The notes under the pieces: model-generated
The model's database searches: none
The model's input: only the letters and a program-made list of their open reading frames with translations
What the model was told of the DNA's origin: nothing
Source: an uncultured Hyphomicrobiales bacterium
GTDB lineage: Bacteria > Pseudomonadota > Alphaproteobacteria > Rhizobiales > Beijerinckiaceae
DNA: 64,000 nucleotides
Direction of reading: 5' to 3'
NCBI GenBank assembly: GCA_903847605.1
Contig: CAINED010000013.1
Span: forward strand, 62,001 to 126,000
Made by a program: the position numbers and the translations under genes
Shown: positions 9,822 through 18,744 of the stretch, piece by piece
Position numbering within the stretch: position 1 is the first letter of the stretch
How the letters are laid out: each line of letters opens with the position of its first letter

Positions 9822-11018
9822 ATGACCGCTCCTCACGACACGGCTGCCGATCCGGCAGCCTTGCGGCGCGTGCTGCTGACGCTGGCGCCGGTCATGGCGG
9901 TTCTGTTCGTGGCCTATGTGATCGTCGGCATCGCCATGCCGGTGCTGCCGCTGCACCTGAACCTCGGCCTTGGGCAGAGCGCTTTCGTCGTCGGCATCGT
10001 CGGCAGCATGCAATACATCACAGCCCTGTTTTCGCGGATGTGGGCTGGGGTTTATTCCGACGCGCACGGCGCGAAACAGGCGATGATCCTCGGCCAGATC
10101 GCGGTCATCGCGGGCGGGCTCGCCTATTTCCTGTCGTTGCTGTTCGTCGACAGCCCGCAGGTCTCCGTGGCGATCCTGATGGCGGCGCGCGCGCTGCTGG
10201 GCGTCGCGCAGAGTTTCGTCGTGATGGGCTCGATGAGCTGGGGGCTGGCGCTGGCGGGGCCGGCAAATGCCGGCAAGGTACTCGCGTGGATGGGCATTTC
10301 GCTCTATGCGGCCTTCGCGCTCGGCGCGCCGATCGGCACGTCGCTGTTCGCCGCCTATGGCTTCAAGGCCATCGCGCTGGCGACGGTGATCGCCCCGGCG
10401 CTGACCCTGCTGCTGATCCTGCCGATGAAGCCGGTTCCGGGCGTGCCGCAGCCGCGCGGAGGGTTTTCCGCCGTTGCGGGCGCAGTGTGGATGCCCGGCG
10501 TCGGGCTGGCGCTCGGCTGCGTCGGCTTCGGCGCGATCTCGACCTTTATCGCTTTGCTCTATGTCGAGCGCGGCTGGGACCAGGTCTGGCTCGCCTTTTC
10601 CACATCGAGCCTCGCTTTCGTGTTCGGGCGCATCACGCTGGGCCATCTGCCTGACAGGGTCGGCGGCGCGAAGATCGCCGCCATCTGCGTGCTGGTGGAG
10701 GCGCTGGGGCAGGCGCTGATCTGGCAGGCCCAAACGCCGGCGCTGGCGCTGGCTGGCATCGCCATGACGGGATTTGGCTATGCGCTGGTCTATCCGGGCC
10801 TCGGCGTCGATGCCATCAGGCGCGCGCCCGCGCAAAACCGCGGGCTGGCGATGGGGGCGTTCACGGCCTTCTACGACCTGTCGCTGGCGATAACAGGACC
10901 GCTGCTCGGCATTCTGGCCGGTGCGGCGGGCATTGCGTCGGTTTTTCTGGCGAGCGCGGTGGCGGCGGTGGCGGCGTCGATGCTCGCCGCGTGGCTGGTA
11001 TGGCGTCCGCCAGGCTGA
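9822..11018 (+). CDS. Major facilitator superfamily transporter
   Basis: This 398-residue inner-membrane carrier has about twelve hydrophobic helices in two six-helix halves. The N-terminal loop between helices 2 and 3 carries RMWAGVYSDAHGAKQAM, and the second half repeats it as GRITLGHLPDRVGGAK, the usual MFS cytoplasmic-loop motif. The overall composition resembles the YhhS/arabinose-efflux-like group, which suggests efflux of small molecules, but the substrate is not predictable. The start is the ATG at 9822. It is divergent from lepA, and the following gene begins about 100 bases on. Confidence 0.85.
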   Translation: MTAPHDTAADPAALRRVLLTLAPVMAVLFVAYVIVGIAMPVLPLHLNLGLGQSAFVVGIVGSMQYITALFSRMWAGVYSDAHGAKQAMILGQIAVIAGGLAYFLSLLFVDSPQVSVAILMAARALLGVAQSFVVMGSMSWGLALAGPANAGKVLAWMGISLYAAFALGAPIGTSLFAAYGFKAIALATVIAPALTLLLILPMKPVPGVPQPRGGFSAVAGAVWMPGVGLALGCVGFGAISTFIALLYVERGWDQVWLAFSTSSLAFVFGRITLGHLPDRVGGAKIAAICVLVEALGQALIWQAQTPALALAGIAMTGFGYALVYPGLGVDAIRRAPAQNRGLAMGAFTAFYDLSLAITGPLLGILAGAAGIASVFLASAVAAVAASMLAAWLVWRPPG

Positions 11019-11121
11019 TAGCGGTCCCGACACATGACCGCCGAATTCATCTCCGCGCGTCTTGCGCTGAAATGGCGCGTGGTTTTGAAGTAGCGACATA
11101 TTTCATGAGGAGACGCCAGAC

Positions 11122-11562
11122 ATGACGGCATTCGCCAATCGCCGCCTATTTGTTCAAGGACTGCTGCTCGCGGCGTTCACTGGCGCTGCGCAGGCGCAGG
11201 CCGACGAACCCGTCGCCATCGTGCAGCGGATTTTCGAGACCTATGCCAAGGACGGCATTCCCCGCGTTCCATGGTCCCCTGCTGTCGCGGCGCGAATCAA
11301 GCGGGAAAGGCTCGAGGCGGATCCCATTCTCGAGGCTCAGGACACGGACGTTAAGGGTTTCGCCGTCCGGGAAGTCTCGCGCGGCGCCGACCGTGCCGTC
11401 GTGGAGGCGAATTTCACGAGTTTCAACCGCAAGATGCGTTCGCAGTTCGATTTCCGGCTCGTCGACGGGAAGTGGGTGATCGGCAATTACCGCATCCTCG
11501 CCGGCGTCGAATTCACGCCGACGGATTTCCGCCGCTCGCTGAAAATGCCGCCATTGAACTGA
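11122..11562 (+). CDS. Small exported protein of unknown function
   Basis: This 146-residue protein starts at an ATG preceded by GAGGAGA. The N terminus has a signal peptide (NRRLFVQGLLLAAFTGAAQAQA); the Arg pair makes Tat export possible but not certain. The mature part is soluble and mixed alpha/beta, with a C-terminal segment VDGKWVIGNYRILAGVEF. That layout is like DUF3828-type periplasmic proteins, which have an NTF2-like fold; this assignment is tentative. There are no catalytic motifs, and the neighbours give no functional hint. Confidence 0.7.
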   Translation: MTAFANRRLFVQGLLLAAFTGAAQAQADEPVAIVQRIFETYAKDGIPRVPWSPAVAARIKRERLEADPILEAQDTDVKGFAVREVSRGADRAVVEANFTSFNRKMRSQFDFRLVDGKWVIGNYRILAGVEFTPTDFRRSLKMPPLN

Positions 11563-11639
11563 TTGCGCTCACATTTGTGATCGCTGGTATGTGCATGTTC
11601 ACACTTGCGGACCGGCGCGCCCGCCCATAGTCTGCCGCC

Positions 11640-12542
11640 ATGGCCGCCGTCTGCGAAGTCGGAATTTTATTTGCTGATATTGCCGGTAGCACGCGCATTT
11701 ATGAGCGTCTCGGCGATACGCGGGCCCATGCCGTCATCAACCAGTGTTTCCAGATCATGGGCGAATGCGTGCAGGCGCATCGCGGCGTGGTGGTGAAAAC
11801 CATCGGCGACGAGCTGATGGCGGCGTTCAGCGCCGCGAACCAGCCCTTTTCCTGCGCCATCGACATACGCCGCAAGTTCGGTGAAATGCCGCCGCTGCCG
11901 TTGAGCGAGGGCAGCATGCGCGTTGCCGTGCGCATCGGCTTTCATTTCGGCAATGCGTTGCGCGAGCAGGAAGACTTTTTCGGCGACACCGTAAACATCG
12001 CCGCACGCATGGTCGGCCTCGCCAAGGCGAACCAGATTCTGACCACGGGCGACGTGATGGATCTCCTGCCGGCCTCGCAAAAGGCGATGGGAATGGAGTT
12101 CGGCCAGATCGAGGTGCGCGGCCGCGACGTGCCTGTGCGCATTGCGCAGATACCCCTGGAAATGCCGCAACAGAACGCGACGGTTCTGCGCTTCGGCGAT
12201 GCAGCTGAACAGGTTGCTGCCGGTCCGGAGATCAAACTCGTCTTCGAAACACGCGAATGGGCGGTGCCGGCGAGCGTGAGGACCATCGTTTTCGGCCGCG
12301 ATCCCGCGAGCGACATGATTTTGAAGAGCCCGCATGTTTCCCGCAGCCATGCCACCATCGAGCGGCGGCGCGACAAGTTTTTCCTCGTCGACCACAGCAC
12401 CAATGGCACTTCGCTCATCGTCGGCAGGCAAAGGCCGATCATGCTGTTGCGCGAGGAATTCGGTCTCGTCGAAAGCGGGCGCATCGCGTTCGGCAAGGCG
12501 GGAACGGCGGAATCCGACATCGTGGATTTCTATATTTCCTGA
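11640..12542 (+). CDS. Class III nucleotidyl cyclase with C-terminal FHA domain
   Basis: This 300-residue cytosolic fusion starts with a class III cyclase domain (residues about 5-160). It keeps the two metal-binding aspartates (Asp13 in LFADIAGST, Asp57 in KTIGDELM), the adenine-selecting Lys53, and the Asn119/Arg123 pair in FFGDTVNIAARM, so it should make cAMP as a homodimer. The second part (about 205-295) is a forkhead-associated domain with the canonical GRDP, SRSHA and STNGT motifs that bind phosphothreonine. No kinase is encoded nearby. The ATG at 11640 has no obvious Shine-Dalgarno, which leaves the exact start open. Confidence 0.9.
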   Translation: MAAVCEVGILFADIAGSTRIYERLGDTRAHAVINQCFQIMGECVQAHRGVVVKTIGDELMAAFSAANQPFSCAIDIRRKFGEMPPLPLSEGSMRVAVRIGFHFGNALREQEDFFGDTVNIAARMVGLAKANQILTTGDVMDLLPASQKAMGMEFGQIEVRGRDVPVRIAQIPLEMPQQNATVLRFGDAAEQVAAGPEIKLVFETREWAVPASVRTIVFGRDPASDMILKSPHVSRSHATIERRRDKFFLVDHSTNGTSLIVGRQRPIMLLREEFGLVESGRIAFGKAGTAESDIVDFYIS

Positions 12543-12618
12543 AGGACCGCCGCATTCCATGCGGCGTTCAAACGCCTGCGCATTGAGATTGCGCCGGACC
12601 CGCGCTATTCGAGAAATC

Positions 12619-13194
12619 ATGGTTCGCAGCAAGAAGACCGCAGCTTCCGCCAAACCGCTCGGACGCGAGGACTGGACGGAAGCGGCGTGGCAGATGCTGG
12701 GACGCGGCAGCCTCGACCAGGTGCGCGTCGATACGCTGGCGCGCCATCTCAAGGTCACGCGCGGCAGCTTCTACTGGCATTTTCGCGACCGCAACGATCT
12801 GATCGAGGCGATCCTCGAACGCTGGTTCGCGGCCCTCGGCCTCGACCAATCGATGATGCCCGCGCTCCGCAACATTGCCGATCCCAGAGAGCGCCTTTGG
12901 ACAATCAGCGAGCGCGTAATCCGCCAGGTCGACAACAACCAGTTCGTTGCCTTGCGACTGTGGGCGCGGGGCAATGCAGCCGCGCGAAAGAGGCTCGAAA
13001 CTGAAGACCGCAAACGGCTCGAACATATCGTGCAGCAGTTTCGAGATCTCGGCTTTCCGCAGACCGAAGCCACGGTTCGCGGCGACATCTACCACGCGCT
13101 GGTGCAAGGCGAATTCATGCGCAGTGGTTGGCTGCCTCTACTAGACCGGCTTGAGCGGGCGCGCGCTCGGCACGATCTCCTGACTAGACGGTAA
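12619..13194 (+). CDS. TetR/AcrR-family transcriptional repressor
   Basis: This is a 191-residue regulator. The N-terminal helix-turn-helix is clear (VDTLARHLKVTRGSFYWHF, about residues 33-51), followed by the variable ligand-binding domain. The start at 12619 was chosen because the sequence before it is a non-coding gap after the cyclase gene and the HTH then sits at the normal distance from the N terminus. Two near-identical palindromes lie only 7 bases after its stop, in front of the next gene, and are its probable operators. It therefore most likely represses the downstream hydrolase unit until an inducer binds. Confidence 0.92.
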   Translation: MVRSKKTAASAKPLGREDWTEAAWQMLGRGSLDQVRVDTLARHLKVTRGSFYWHFRDRNDLIEAILERWFAALGLDQSMMPALRNIADPRERLWTISERVIRQVDNNQFVALRLWARGNAAARKRLETEDRKRLEHIVQQFRDLGFPQTEATVRGDIYHALVQGEFMRSGWLPLLDRLERARARHDLLTRR

Positions 13195-13200
13195 GCCTAG

Positions 13201-13263
13201 ATCCATACACAACTGTATTGACAACGACTGTCTTTCGTCCTATCCATACACTACTGTATGGAT
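13201..13263 (+). promoter_or_regulatory. Sigma70-type promoter bracketed by two TetR operators
   Basis: A perfect inverted repeat, ATCCATACA and TGTATGGAT with a 4-base spacer, lies at 13242-13263. A related copy (ATCCATACA, spacer CAAC, TGTATTGAC) lies at 13201-13222, with start-to-start spacing of 41 bases, about four helical turns. Between and overlapping them is TTGACA (13218-13223), a 17-base spacer and TATCCA (13241-13246), a good promoter. Operator 1 covers the -35 and operator 2 covers the -10 and expected start site, so a bound repressor would block the promoter. Only about 17 bases of leader would precede the ATG at 13270. Confidence 0.8.
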
Positions 13264-13269
13264 TGACCG

Positions 13270-13908
13270 ATGCTGCTTTCTGAAGCCAACCGCCTGCTCG
13301 ACTCGCACTATCTGCCGCTTGAAAGCGGCTGGATCCGGCATGAGGACGGCCGCGCCCATGTGGCTGCGCGTACCCACATGATCGGTGTCAGCGGCAAGAT
13401 GTTCGAATGGTGGTTCGGCTATGTCCACACGACAGAGCACTACAAATGGTGGCATCCGCGCGATCATGTGTTCAGCGACTGGATCGGTCCGCGCGGGACC
13501 GGCGAATATGTCGGCGGCACACATATCGTACATGAGTATTTCGGCGGCGGTCCGACGCTGTTCAAGCTGAAAATCAACTTTCGCGATCCCGGCGCGATCC
13601 TCGACAAGTCGCGCTTTGCTCAGGCAGGCGTCAGCGCCGCAATCTATGCGCGCACAGGACCGCTGGACCACGATCTATGGGTCGGACACACGCTGCACCT
13701 CGTGCACACCACGCCGGAAGGCTGCATCGTGCGTTCGCGTTTCTGGCTTGGTGAAATCGATCCGATGCCCAAAGCTGTTTCGCGCGACGAGATGATCAAG
13801 CTTGTGCCCGACGAACGGGTGGCGGGTCTTCATCAGCACGCGAGCGAAGAAATGAGCATTCTCGGCGGCTTTCTGCCGACCCTTTATCGCATGCATAATT
13901 CTGCCTGA
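13270..13908 (+). CDS. DAPG-hydrolase (PhlG)-like C-C hydrolase
   Basis: This 212-residue protein resembles the family of 2,4-diacetylphloroglucinol hydrolase, a zinc enzyme that cleaves a carbon-carbon bond between an aromatic ring and an acyl group. The recognisable block is EHYKWWHPRDH (about residues 56-66). A C-terminal segment with histidines and a HxxxE arrangement (LHQHASEEM) could supply the metal ligands. It is shorter than classical PhlG (about 290 residues), so the true substrate may be another acyl phenol or a beta-diketone. It is the first gene after the TetR operators and probably the main regulated target. Confidence 0.65.
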   Translation: MLLSEANRLLDSHYLPLESGWIRHEDGRAHVAARTHMIGVSGKMFEWWFGYVHTTEHYKWWHPRDHVFSDWIGPRGTGEYVGGTHIVHEYFGGGPTLFKLKINFRDPGAILDKSRFAQAGVSAAIYARTGPLDHDLWVGHTLHLVHTTPEGCIVRSRFWLGEIDPMPKAVSRDEMIKLVPDERVAGLHQHASEEMSILGGFLPTLYRMHNSA

Positions 13909-13932
13909 CACGACAGCAGAAGGGCTCACGGC

Positions 13933-14763
13933 ATGAAACTCACCATGCTCGGCACCGGCCTCCCTATGCCGAACCCTACGCGCAAGGGACCGTCGCAGGT
14001 GATCAGTCTCGGCGACGCACATATTCTCGCCGACTGCGGACCGGGTGCTGTTCATCGCTTGAGCGAGGCGCATATCATGCCACGCGATATCCACCATGTG
14101 ATGATTACGCATCATCATGCCGATCACTATTTAGATCTCGGCTACTTCATTCTCATTCGCTGGCTGATGGGGGTGGATCGGACGCTGCACGTGTATGGTC
14201 CGACCGGCCAAAGGCATATGATCGAAAGGCTGCTGGCGCTACATGATTTCGATTTCCGAAACAGGCTCGGCGTCATGGCGCCCAATAGGAGTCTACCCGA
14301 CATATCCGTCACGGAGTTCGAGGAAGGACCGGTCGCGGAAATCTCCGGTATGAAGGTCGGAGCCTTCGTCACGCCGCACCTGCCGGACGGACTCTCTTAC
14401 GGCTTCCGCTTCGTGAGCCGCGACAAGACCATCGTCCTTTCTGGGGATACTGCTCCGAGCGAAAATGTCATCCGCCATGCTCATGGCGCGGACATACTTG
14501 TACACGAGTGCGTGGACTCCCGGAAATCCAACCTCTCGGTCTCTCCAGCCTTTGCTTCACTTGAAGAACGTCTGAGGCATATGGCGGCGATTCACACCTT
14601 CCCGGAATTTCTGGGCCCGATAGCGCGCGACGCTTCGGTGAAGACACTCGTCACCACACACATGGTGCCGGCGAGCGTGCCCGAAGAACTGATCGCGACA
14701 ATCGCACGAGACTTCCTGGGCGAAATCGTCATCGGTGAAGATCTGATGCAACTCGAGCGATAG
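13933..14763 (+). CDS. Metallo-beta-lactamase-fold hydrolase, RNase Z/arylsulfatase-like branch
   Basis: This 276-residue hydrolase has the metal-binding signature THHHADH (about residues 56-62). A further ligand aspartate lies in LSGDTAPSE and a late histidine in VTTHMVP. The opening MKLTMLGTGLPMPNPTRKG is typical of the RNase Z-like branch, which includes lactonases, phosphodiesterases and sulfatases. It follows the PhlG-like gene by 24 bases and is probably co-transcribed, so a role in breaking down the same TetR-controlled substrate is inferred rather than tRNA processing. Confidence 0.85.
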   Translation: MKLTMLGTGLPMPNPTRKGPSQVISLGDAHILADCGPGAVHRLSEAHIMPRDIHHVMITHHHADHYLDLGYFILIRWLMGVDRTLHVYGPTGQRHMIERLLALHDFDFRNRLGVMAPNRSLPDISVTEFEEGPVAEISGMKVGAFVTPHLPDGLSYGFRFVSRDKTIVLSGDTAPSENVIRHAHGADILVHECVDSRKSNLSVSPAFASLEERLRHMAAIHTFPEFLGPIARDASVKTLVTTHMVPASVPEELIATIARDFLGEIVIGEDLMQLER

Positions 14764-14796
14764 GCAACGCCATCGCAAATGACGGAGGAGACGTAA

Positions 14797-15780
14797 ATGC
14801 GAAAGCTCATTCTGGTTTCAATGGCAGTCGCTGCTGCTGCTGCTTCGCTACCAGCGCAGGCTCAGGACTATCCCTCACGTACGATCAGCGTCATTGTACC
14901 TTTTCCGCCCGGTGGTGTGCTCGATGGCATCACCCGACAGGTCACCGAGCGTCTGCGGCCCATTCTAAATCAGGCTGTCATTCTGGAAAACAAGGGTGGC
15001 GCAGGCGGCACGATCGGCCTTGAAGCGTGCCGGCGGGCCGCGCCGGATGGCTACACTTTTTGTGCGGTGACAGTGGAGCAAGTCACTTCGCGCGCGTGGC
15101 TCGAGCCGGATCAATGGGAAAAGTACAAGGATCTCTATCCGGTCACGCAGCTCGTGCAGAGCAAGGGTGTGGTCTATGCGCGGGCTGACCTGTCGGCGAA
15201 TTCTCTCGACGAACTCGCGAAGCTTGCGGCCGGTCAGCCGGGCAAGCTCAATTACGCGAGCTTTGGCTGGGGCAGCGCGCCACATCTCTTCTTCGAGTGG
15301 CTGAATGCGCAGAAGAAAATCGACATCTACCACGTGCCGATGAAGAGCGCGGCGGACATCATGAACGAGACCATAGCGGGGCGGATGGATCTCAGCTACG
15401 TGACGACGGGCTTTGCGCGCCCGCAAATCGAGGCAGGGAAGATCAAGGCGCTCGCCGTTCTCGGGGCAAATCGCTCGCCTTTGCTGCCGAATGTTCCCTC
15501 GCTCGGCGAACTGGGCATGGACTTCCCCTATGAAGGTGGCTGGTTCGCGCTGATGGCGCCGCAAGGCATTCCTGCCCCCGTGATGAAGAAATTCCACGAC
15601 GCGGTTCGCGCCGTGCTGGCGAGTGACGATTACCGGCAAAAGTTTCTTGAGCCGCAGGCCTATGAAGCGATCGGCAATACGCCGGAAGAATTCGCCGCGG
15701 CTTTGCAGCGGGATCGCGAAAAGGCGCAGGCGCTGGTCAAGACCGCCAATGCCAAACCACGCCGGGAGGAAAATCGCTAG
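14797..15780 (+). CDS. TTT-family solute-binding protein
   Basis: This periplasmic binding protein of the Bug/TctC type has 327 residues. The signal peptide is MRKLILVSMAVAAAAASLPA, ending AQAQ|DYP, and the mature protein opens with YPSRTISVIVPFPPGG, a hallmark of the family, followed by LENKGGAGGTIGLEA. GGAGGAG precedes the ATG. It lies 33 bases after the metallo-hydrolase gene and is likely the last gene of the TetR-controlled unit, so it may deliver or sense the compound that is degraded. No TctA/TctB membrane partners are nearby. Confidence 0.92.
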   Translation: MRKLILVSMAVAAAAASLPAQAQDYPSRTISVIVPFPPGGVLDGITRQVTERLRPILNQAVILENKGGAGGTIGLEACRRAAPDGYTFCAVTVEQVTSRAWLEPDQWEKYKDLYPVTQLVQSKGVVYARADLSANSLDELAKLAAGQPGKLNYASFGWGSAPHLFFEWLNAQKKIDIYHVPMKSAADIMNETIAGRMDLSYVTTGFARPQIEAGKIKALAVLGANRSPLLPNVPSLGELGMDFPYEGGWFALMAPQGIPAPVMKKFHDAVRAVLASDDYRQKFLEPQAYEAIGNTPEEFAAALQRDREKAQALVKTANAKPRREENR

Positions 15781-15793
15781 ACCTGAGCGCGAC

Positions 15794-16882
15794 TCACCCC
15801 CGCTCCATCAGCCTCGACACGACGCGCGCGGTGTAATCGACGAGCGGCACGATGCGCGCATAGTTGAGGCGCGTCGGGCCGATGACGCCGAGCGCGCCGA
15901 TGATCTTCTGATTGCCGTCGCGGAAGGGCGCGACGATGGTGGACGAGCCGGACATCGAGAACAGCTTGTTTTCCGAGCCGATGAAGATGCGCACGCCATC
16001 GCCGCTTTCCGCGCGATGCAGGAGATCGGCGACTTCGGTCTTGGTTTCTAGATCGGAAAAGAGTTTGCGGATCCGTTCGAGGTCGTCGGTGGCCCGGAGG
16101 TCTTCCAGCAGATTGGCCTGGCCGCGCACGATGAGCTGGCGGTCGCTGCCTTCCGGCCCGGCCCAGCTCGCAAGGCCTGCGTCGATTAGTTTCGCGGTGA
16201 GTTCGTCGAGTTCGCGCGCGGCCGTGGCGCGGGAATTTTCGACATCGGCGCGCAGGTCCGCCAGCGTGCGGCCACGAATGCGCGCGTTGAGATAGTTCGC
16301 TGCTTCGGCGAGCGCGGAGGCCGGCAGGTCCGGCGGGATCGCGAGGATGCGATTTTCGACCGCGCCGTTTTCCGCCACGAGGATGGCGAGCGCGCGGCCC
16401 GCTTCGAGCCGCACGAATTCGATCTGCTTGAGGCGCGCATTGTCCTTCGACGCCAGCACGACCGCTGCGCCGCGCGTCAGGCCGGAAAGCAGAGAGCCCG
16501 CCTCGCCCAATACGTTTTCAAGCGTTCGGCCGGTGGCGGCGGCCTTGATCTCCGCCTCGATCTTCGCCCGGTCCTCCGAGGAAACGTCGCCGACTTCCAT
16601 CATGGCGTCGACGAAGAAGCGCAGGCCGAGTTCGGTCGGCAGGCGGCCGGCGCTGGTGTGCGGCGCGTAGACGAGGCCGAGTTCCTCGAGATCCTGCATC
16701 ACGTTGCGCACCGAGGCCGGCGACAGAGTCATGGGCAGGTGGCGCGAAAGCTGGCGCGACCCCGTGGGTTCGCCGGTCGCCAGGTAGGAATCGACAATCT
16801 GCCGAAATATCTCGCGGGCGCGTTCATTGAGGCCGCTGAGGCTGGCGGCGTCGGGCGCTGGTCTTTCGATGCGGCTGGACAT
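15794..16882 (-). CDS. hrcA: Heat-inducible transcription repressor HrcA
   Basis: HrcA represses groESL/dnaK-type genes by binding CIRCE elements. The 362-residue length is normal for alphaproteobacteria. The N-terminal winged helix includes [20 protein letters not shown] and [20 protein letters not shown]. The GAF-like middle and the C-terminal segment [19 protein letters not shown] are classic HrcA. In many relatives hrcA lies beside rph and grpE; here its neighbours are a binding-protein gene and an acyl-CoA ligase. No CIRCE inverted repeat is visible upstream of it or elsewhere in the window. Confidence 0.96.
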   Translation of the reverse strand: MSSRIERPAPDAASLSGLNERAREIFRQIVDSYLATGEPTGSRQLSRHLPMTLSPASVRNVMQDLEELGLVYAPHTSAGRLPTELGLRFFVDAMMEVGDVSSEDRAKIEAEIKAAATGRTLENVLGEAGSLLSGLTRGAAVVLASKDNARLKQIEFVRLEAGRALAILVAENGAVENRILAIPPDLPASALAEAANYLNARIRGRTLADLRADVENSRATAARELDELTAKLIDAGLASWAGPEGSDRQLIVRGQANLLEDLRATDDLERIRKLFSDLETKTEVADLLHRAESGDGVRIFIGSENKLFSMSGSSTIVAPFRDGNQKIIGALGVIGPTRLNYARIVPLVDYTARVVSRLMERG

Positions 16883-16927
16883 GGGGGGAAGATGGCGATG
16901 GCGGCGCCCGCTGGCAAGACGCTCGCT

Positions 16928-18550
16928 TTACCCCGGCAGCCTGTAATCCGCGAACTGCTTGCGCAATGTCACCTTGTTGATCTTGCCAGTGGCCGTATGC
17001 GGGATCTCCGCGACAACCTGAACATCGTCGGGCATCCACCATTTTGCGATCTTGCCCTGCATGTATTCGAGCACGGCATCGCGCGAGACGGTGCGGCCTT
17101 CCTTGGGGACAATCACGAGAAGCGGGCGCTCGTCCCATTTGGGATGGGCGATGCCGATCACGGCGGCTTCCGCGACATCGGGATGGCCGACGGCGAGATT
17201 TTCCAAATCGATGGAGGAAATCCATTCGCCGCCGGATTTGATGACATCCTTCGAGCGGTCGGTGATCTGCATGTAGCCGTTGGCGTCGATGGTAGCGACA
17301 TCGCCTGTGTCGAAGAAGCCGTTGGCGTCGAGGATGTTTTCATCGACTCGGAAGTAGGCTTTCGCCACGGCCGGTCCCGCCACCTTCAACCGGCCGAAGG
17401 TCTTGCCGTCCCACGGCAATTCCTTGTCGTGATCATCAGTGATCTTCATTTCGACGGTGAAGGGCGCATAGCCCTGCTTCACCTTGACGTCATAAAGCGC
17501 TTCGCCCTGCAGATTGGCGGTGCAGGCTTTCATCGAGCCGAGCGAGCCCAGCGGACTCATCTCCGTCATGCCCCATGCGTGTAGCACTTCAATTCCATAC
17601 TGCTTTTCGAAAGCCTCGATCATGGCACGCGGCGCGGCAGAGCCACCGACGACGAGCCGCTTCAGATCAGGCAGCGTCTTGCCCTCCTTCTGCATGTATT
17701 GCAGCAGCATCAGCCATACCGTGGGAACGCCCGCCGTGCAGGTGACTTTTTCGGTCGAGAGCATTTCATGCACGGACGCGCCATCGAGTTTCGCGCCGGG
17801 CATCACGAGTTTCGCGCCCATCATCGGCGCCGAGAATGCAATCGACCATGAATTGGCGTGAAACAGAGGCACTACAGGCAGAATGGTCGTCGTCGAACCG
17901 ATAGTGAGCGCATCGACGCCGGAAGCAGCCAGCGAATGCAGTACGTTCGAGCGATGCGAATAGAGAACGCCCTTGGGATTGCCCGTCGTGCCTGATGTAT
18001 AGCAAAGGCCTGCTGCGGCGTTCTCCTCGACATCGAGCCATTTGAAATCGCCATCGGCTTCATCGAGCCATGTCTCATAGGCCACGGCGTTGCGCAGTTT
18101 CGTTGCGGGCATATGCGCAGCATCGGTGAGGACGATGTAGCGCTCGACCTTCGGCAGTTTTTCGGCCAGCGCTTCGAGCAATGGCACGAAAGTGATGTCC
18201 GTCATGATCACGCGGTCTTCGGCGTGATTGGCGATCCAGGCGATCTGCTCGGGAAACAGGCGCGGATTGATGGTGTGATAGACCGCGCCGGCGCCGGTGA
18301 TGCCGTACCAGGATTCGAGGTGACGCGCGGTGTTCCAGGCCATGGTCGCGACTCGGTCGCCCGGTTTGACGCCCTCGCGCACGAGACGCTGCGCGACTTT
18401 CAGCGCGCGCTGACAGATGGCCGCGTAGTTCGTTCGCGTGATCGGCCCTTCGACCGAGCGCGTCACCACTTCCTGTGTGGCGTGCTGGCGCGCGGCGTGA
18501 TCGATGATCCGATGAATCAGCAGCGGCCAATCCTGCATCAATCCGAGCAT
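16928..18550 (-). CDS. Medium/long-chain fatty acyl-CoA ligase
   Basis: This 540-residue ANL-superfamily enzyme activates a fatty acid with ATP to acyl-AMP and then acyl-CoA. The P-loop is YTSGTTGNPKGVLYSHRS, the adenylate motif is HAWGMTEMSPLG, the hinge is GFFDTGDVATID, and the C-terminal catalytic lysine lies in HTATGKINKVTL. The sequence is closest to the AlkK/DmdB-like branch (medium-chain, long-chain or methylmercaptopropionate ligases). The ATG at 18550 has a strong GGAGGAAA upstream. The specific acid is not readable. It stands alone on the minus strand upstream of hrcA. Confidence 0.93.
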   Translation of the reverse strand: MLGLMQDWPLLIHRIIDHAARQHATQEVVTRSVEGPITRTNYAAICQRALKVAQRLVREGVKPGDRVATMAWNTARHLESWYGITGAGAVYHTINPRLFPEQIAWIANHAEDRVIMTDITFVPLLEALAEKLPKVERYIVLTDAAHMPATKLRNAVAYETWLDEADGDFKWLDVEENAAAGLCYTSGTTGNPKGVLYSHRSNVLHSLAASGVDALTIGSTTTILPVVPLFHANSWSIAFSAPMMGAKLVMPGAKLDGASVHEMLSTEKVTCTAGVPTVWLMLLQYMQKEGKTLPDLKRLVVGGSAAPRAMIEAFEKQYGIEVLHAWGMTEMSPLGSLGSMKACTANLQGEALYDVKVKQGYAPFTVEMKITDDHDKELPWDGKTFGRLKVAGPAVAKAYFRVDENILDANGFFDTGDVATIDANGYMQITDRSKDVIKSGGEWISSIDLENLAVGHPDVAEAAVIGIAHPKWDERPLLVIVPKEGRTVSRDAVLEYMQGKIAKWWMPDDVQVVAEIPHTATGKINKVTLRKQFADYRLPG

Positions 18551-18693
18551 GGGGTTTCCTCCGTCTATTGGGACGATCCTAACGCGGCTGTACGGGCGGC
18601 GTCACGCGACAAAATACGCACGGCCTTCGGGCTTTCAATTCACCCGGGCGCGATACACGACAGCGGCGCCGATGGATGCGGAGGCGCAGGAGC

Positions 18694-18719
18694 AAAAAAA
18701 AGCGCCGGAGAACCGGCGC
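18694..18719 (-). terminator. Rho-independent terminator of the gene at 18745
   Basis: Read on the minus strand, a 7-base-pair stem GCGCCGG/CCGGCGC with a TTCT loop (18702-18719) is followed by eight consecutive T (18701-18694). It begins 26 bases after the stop of the small exported protein gene and is the clearest intrinsic terminator in the window. Confidence 0.85.
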
Positions 18720-18744
18720 GAAAAATATCCGAAGTTTGGAAAAG

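Noticed and set aside
16883-16927. CIRCE element (TTAGCACTC-N9-GAGTGCTAA) near hrcA
   Set aside because: No such inverted repeat was found before hrcA or anywhere else I looked in the window.
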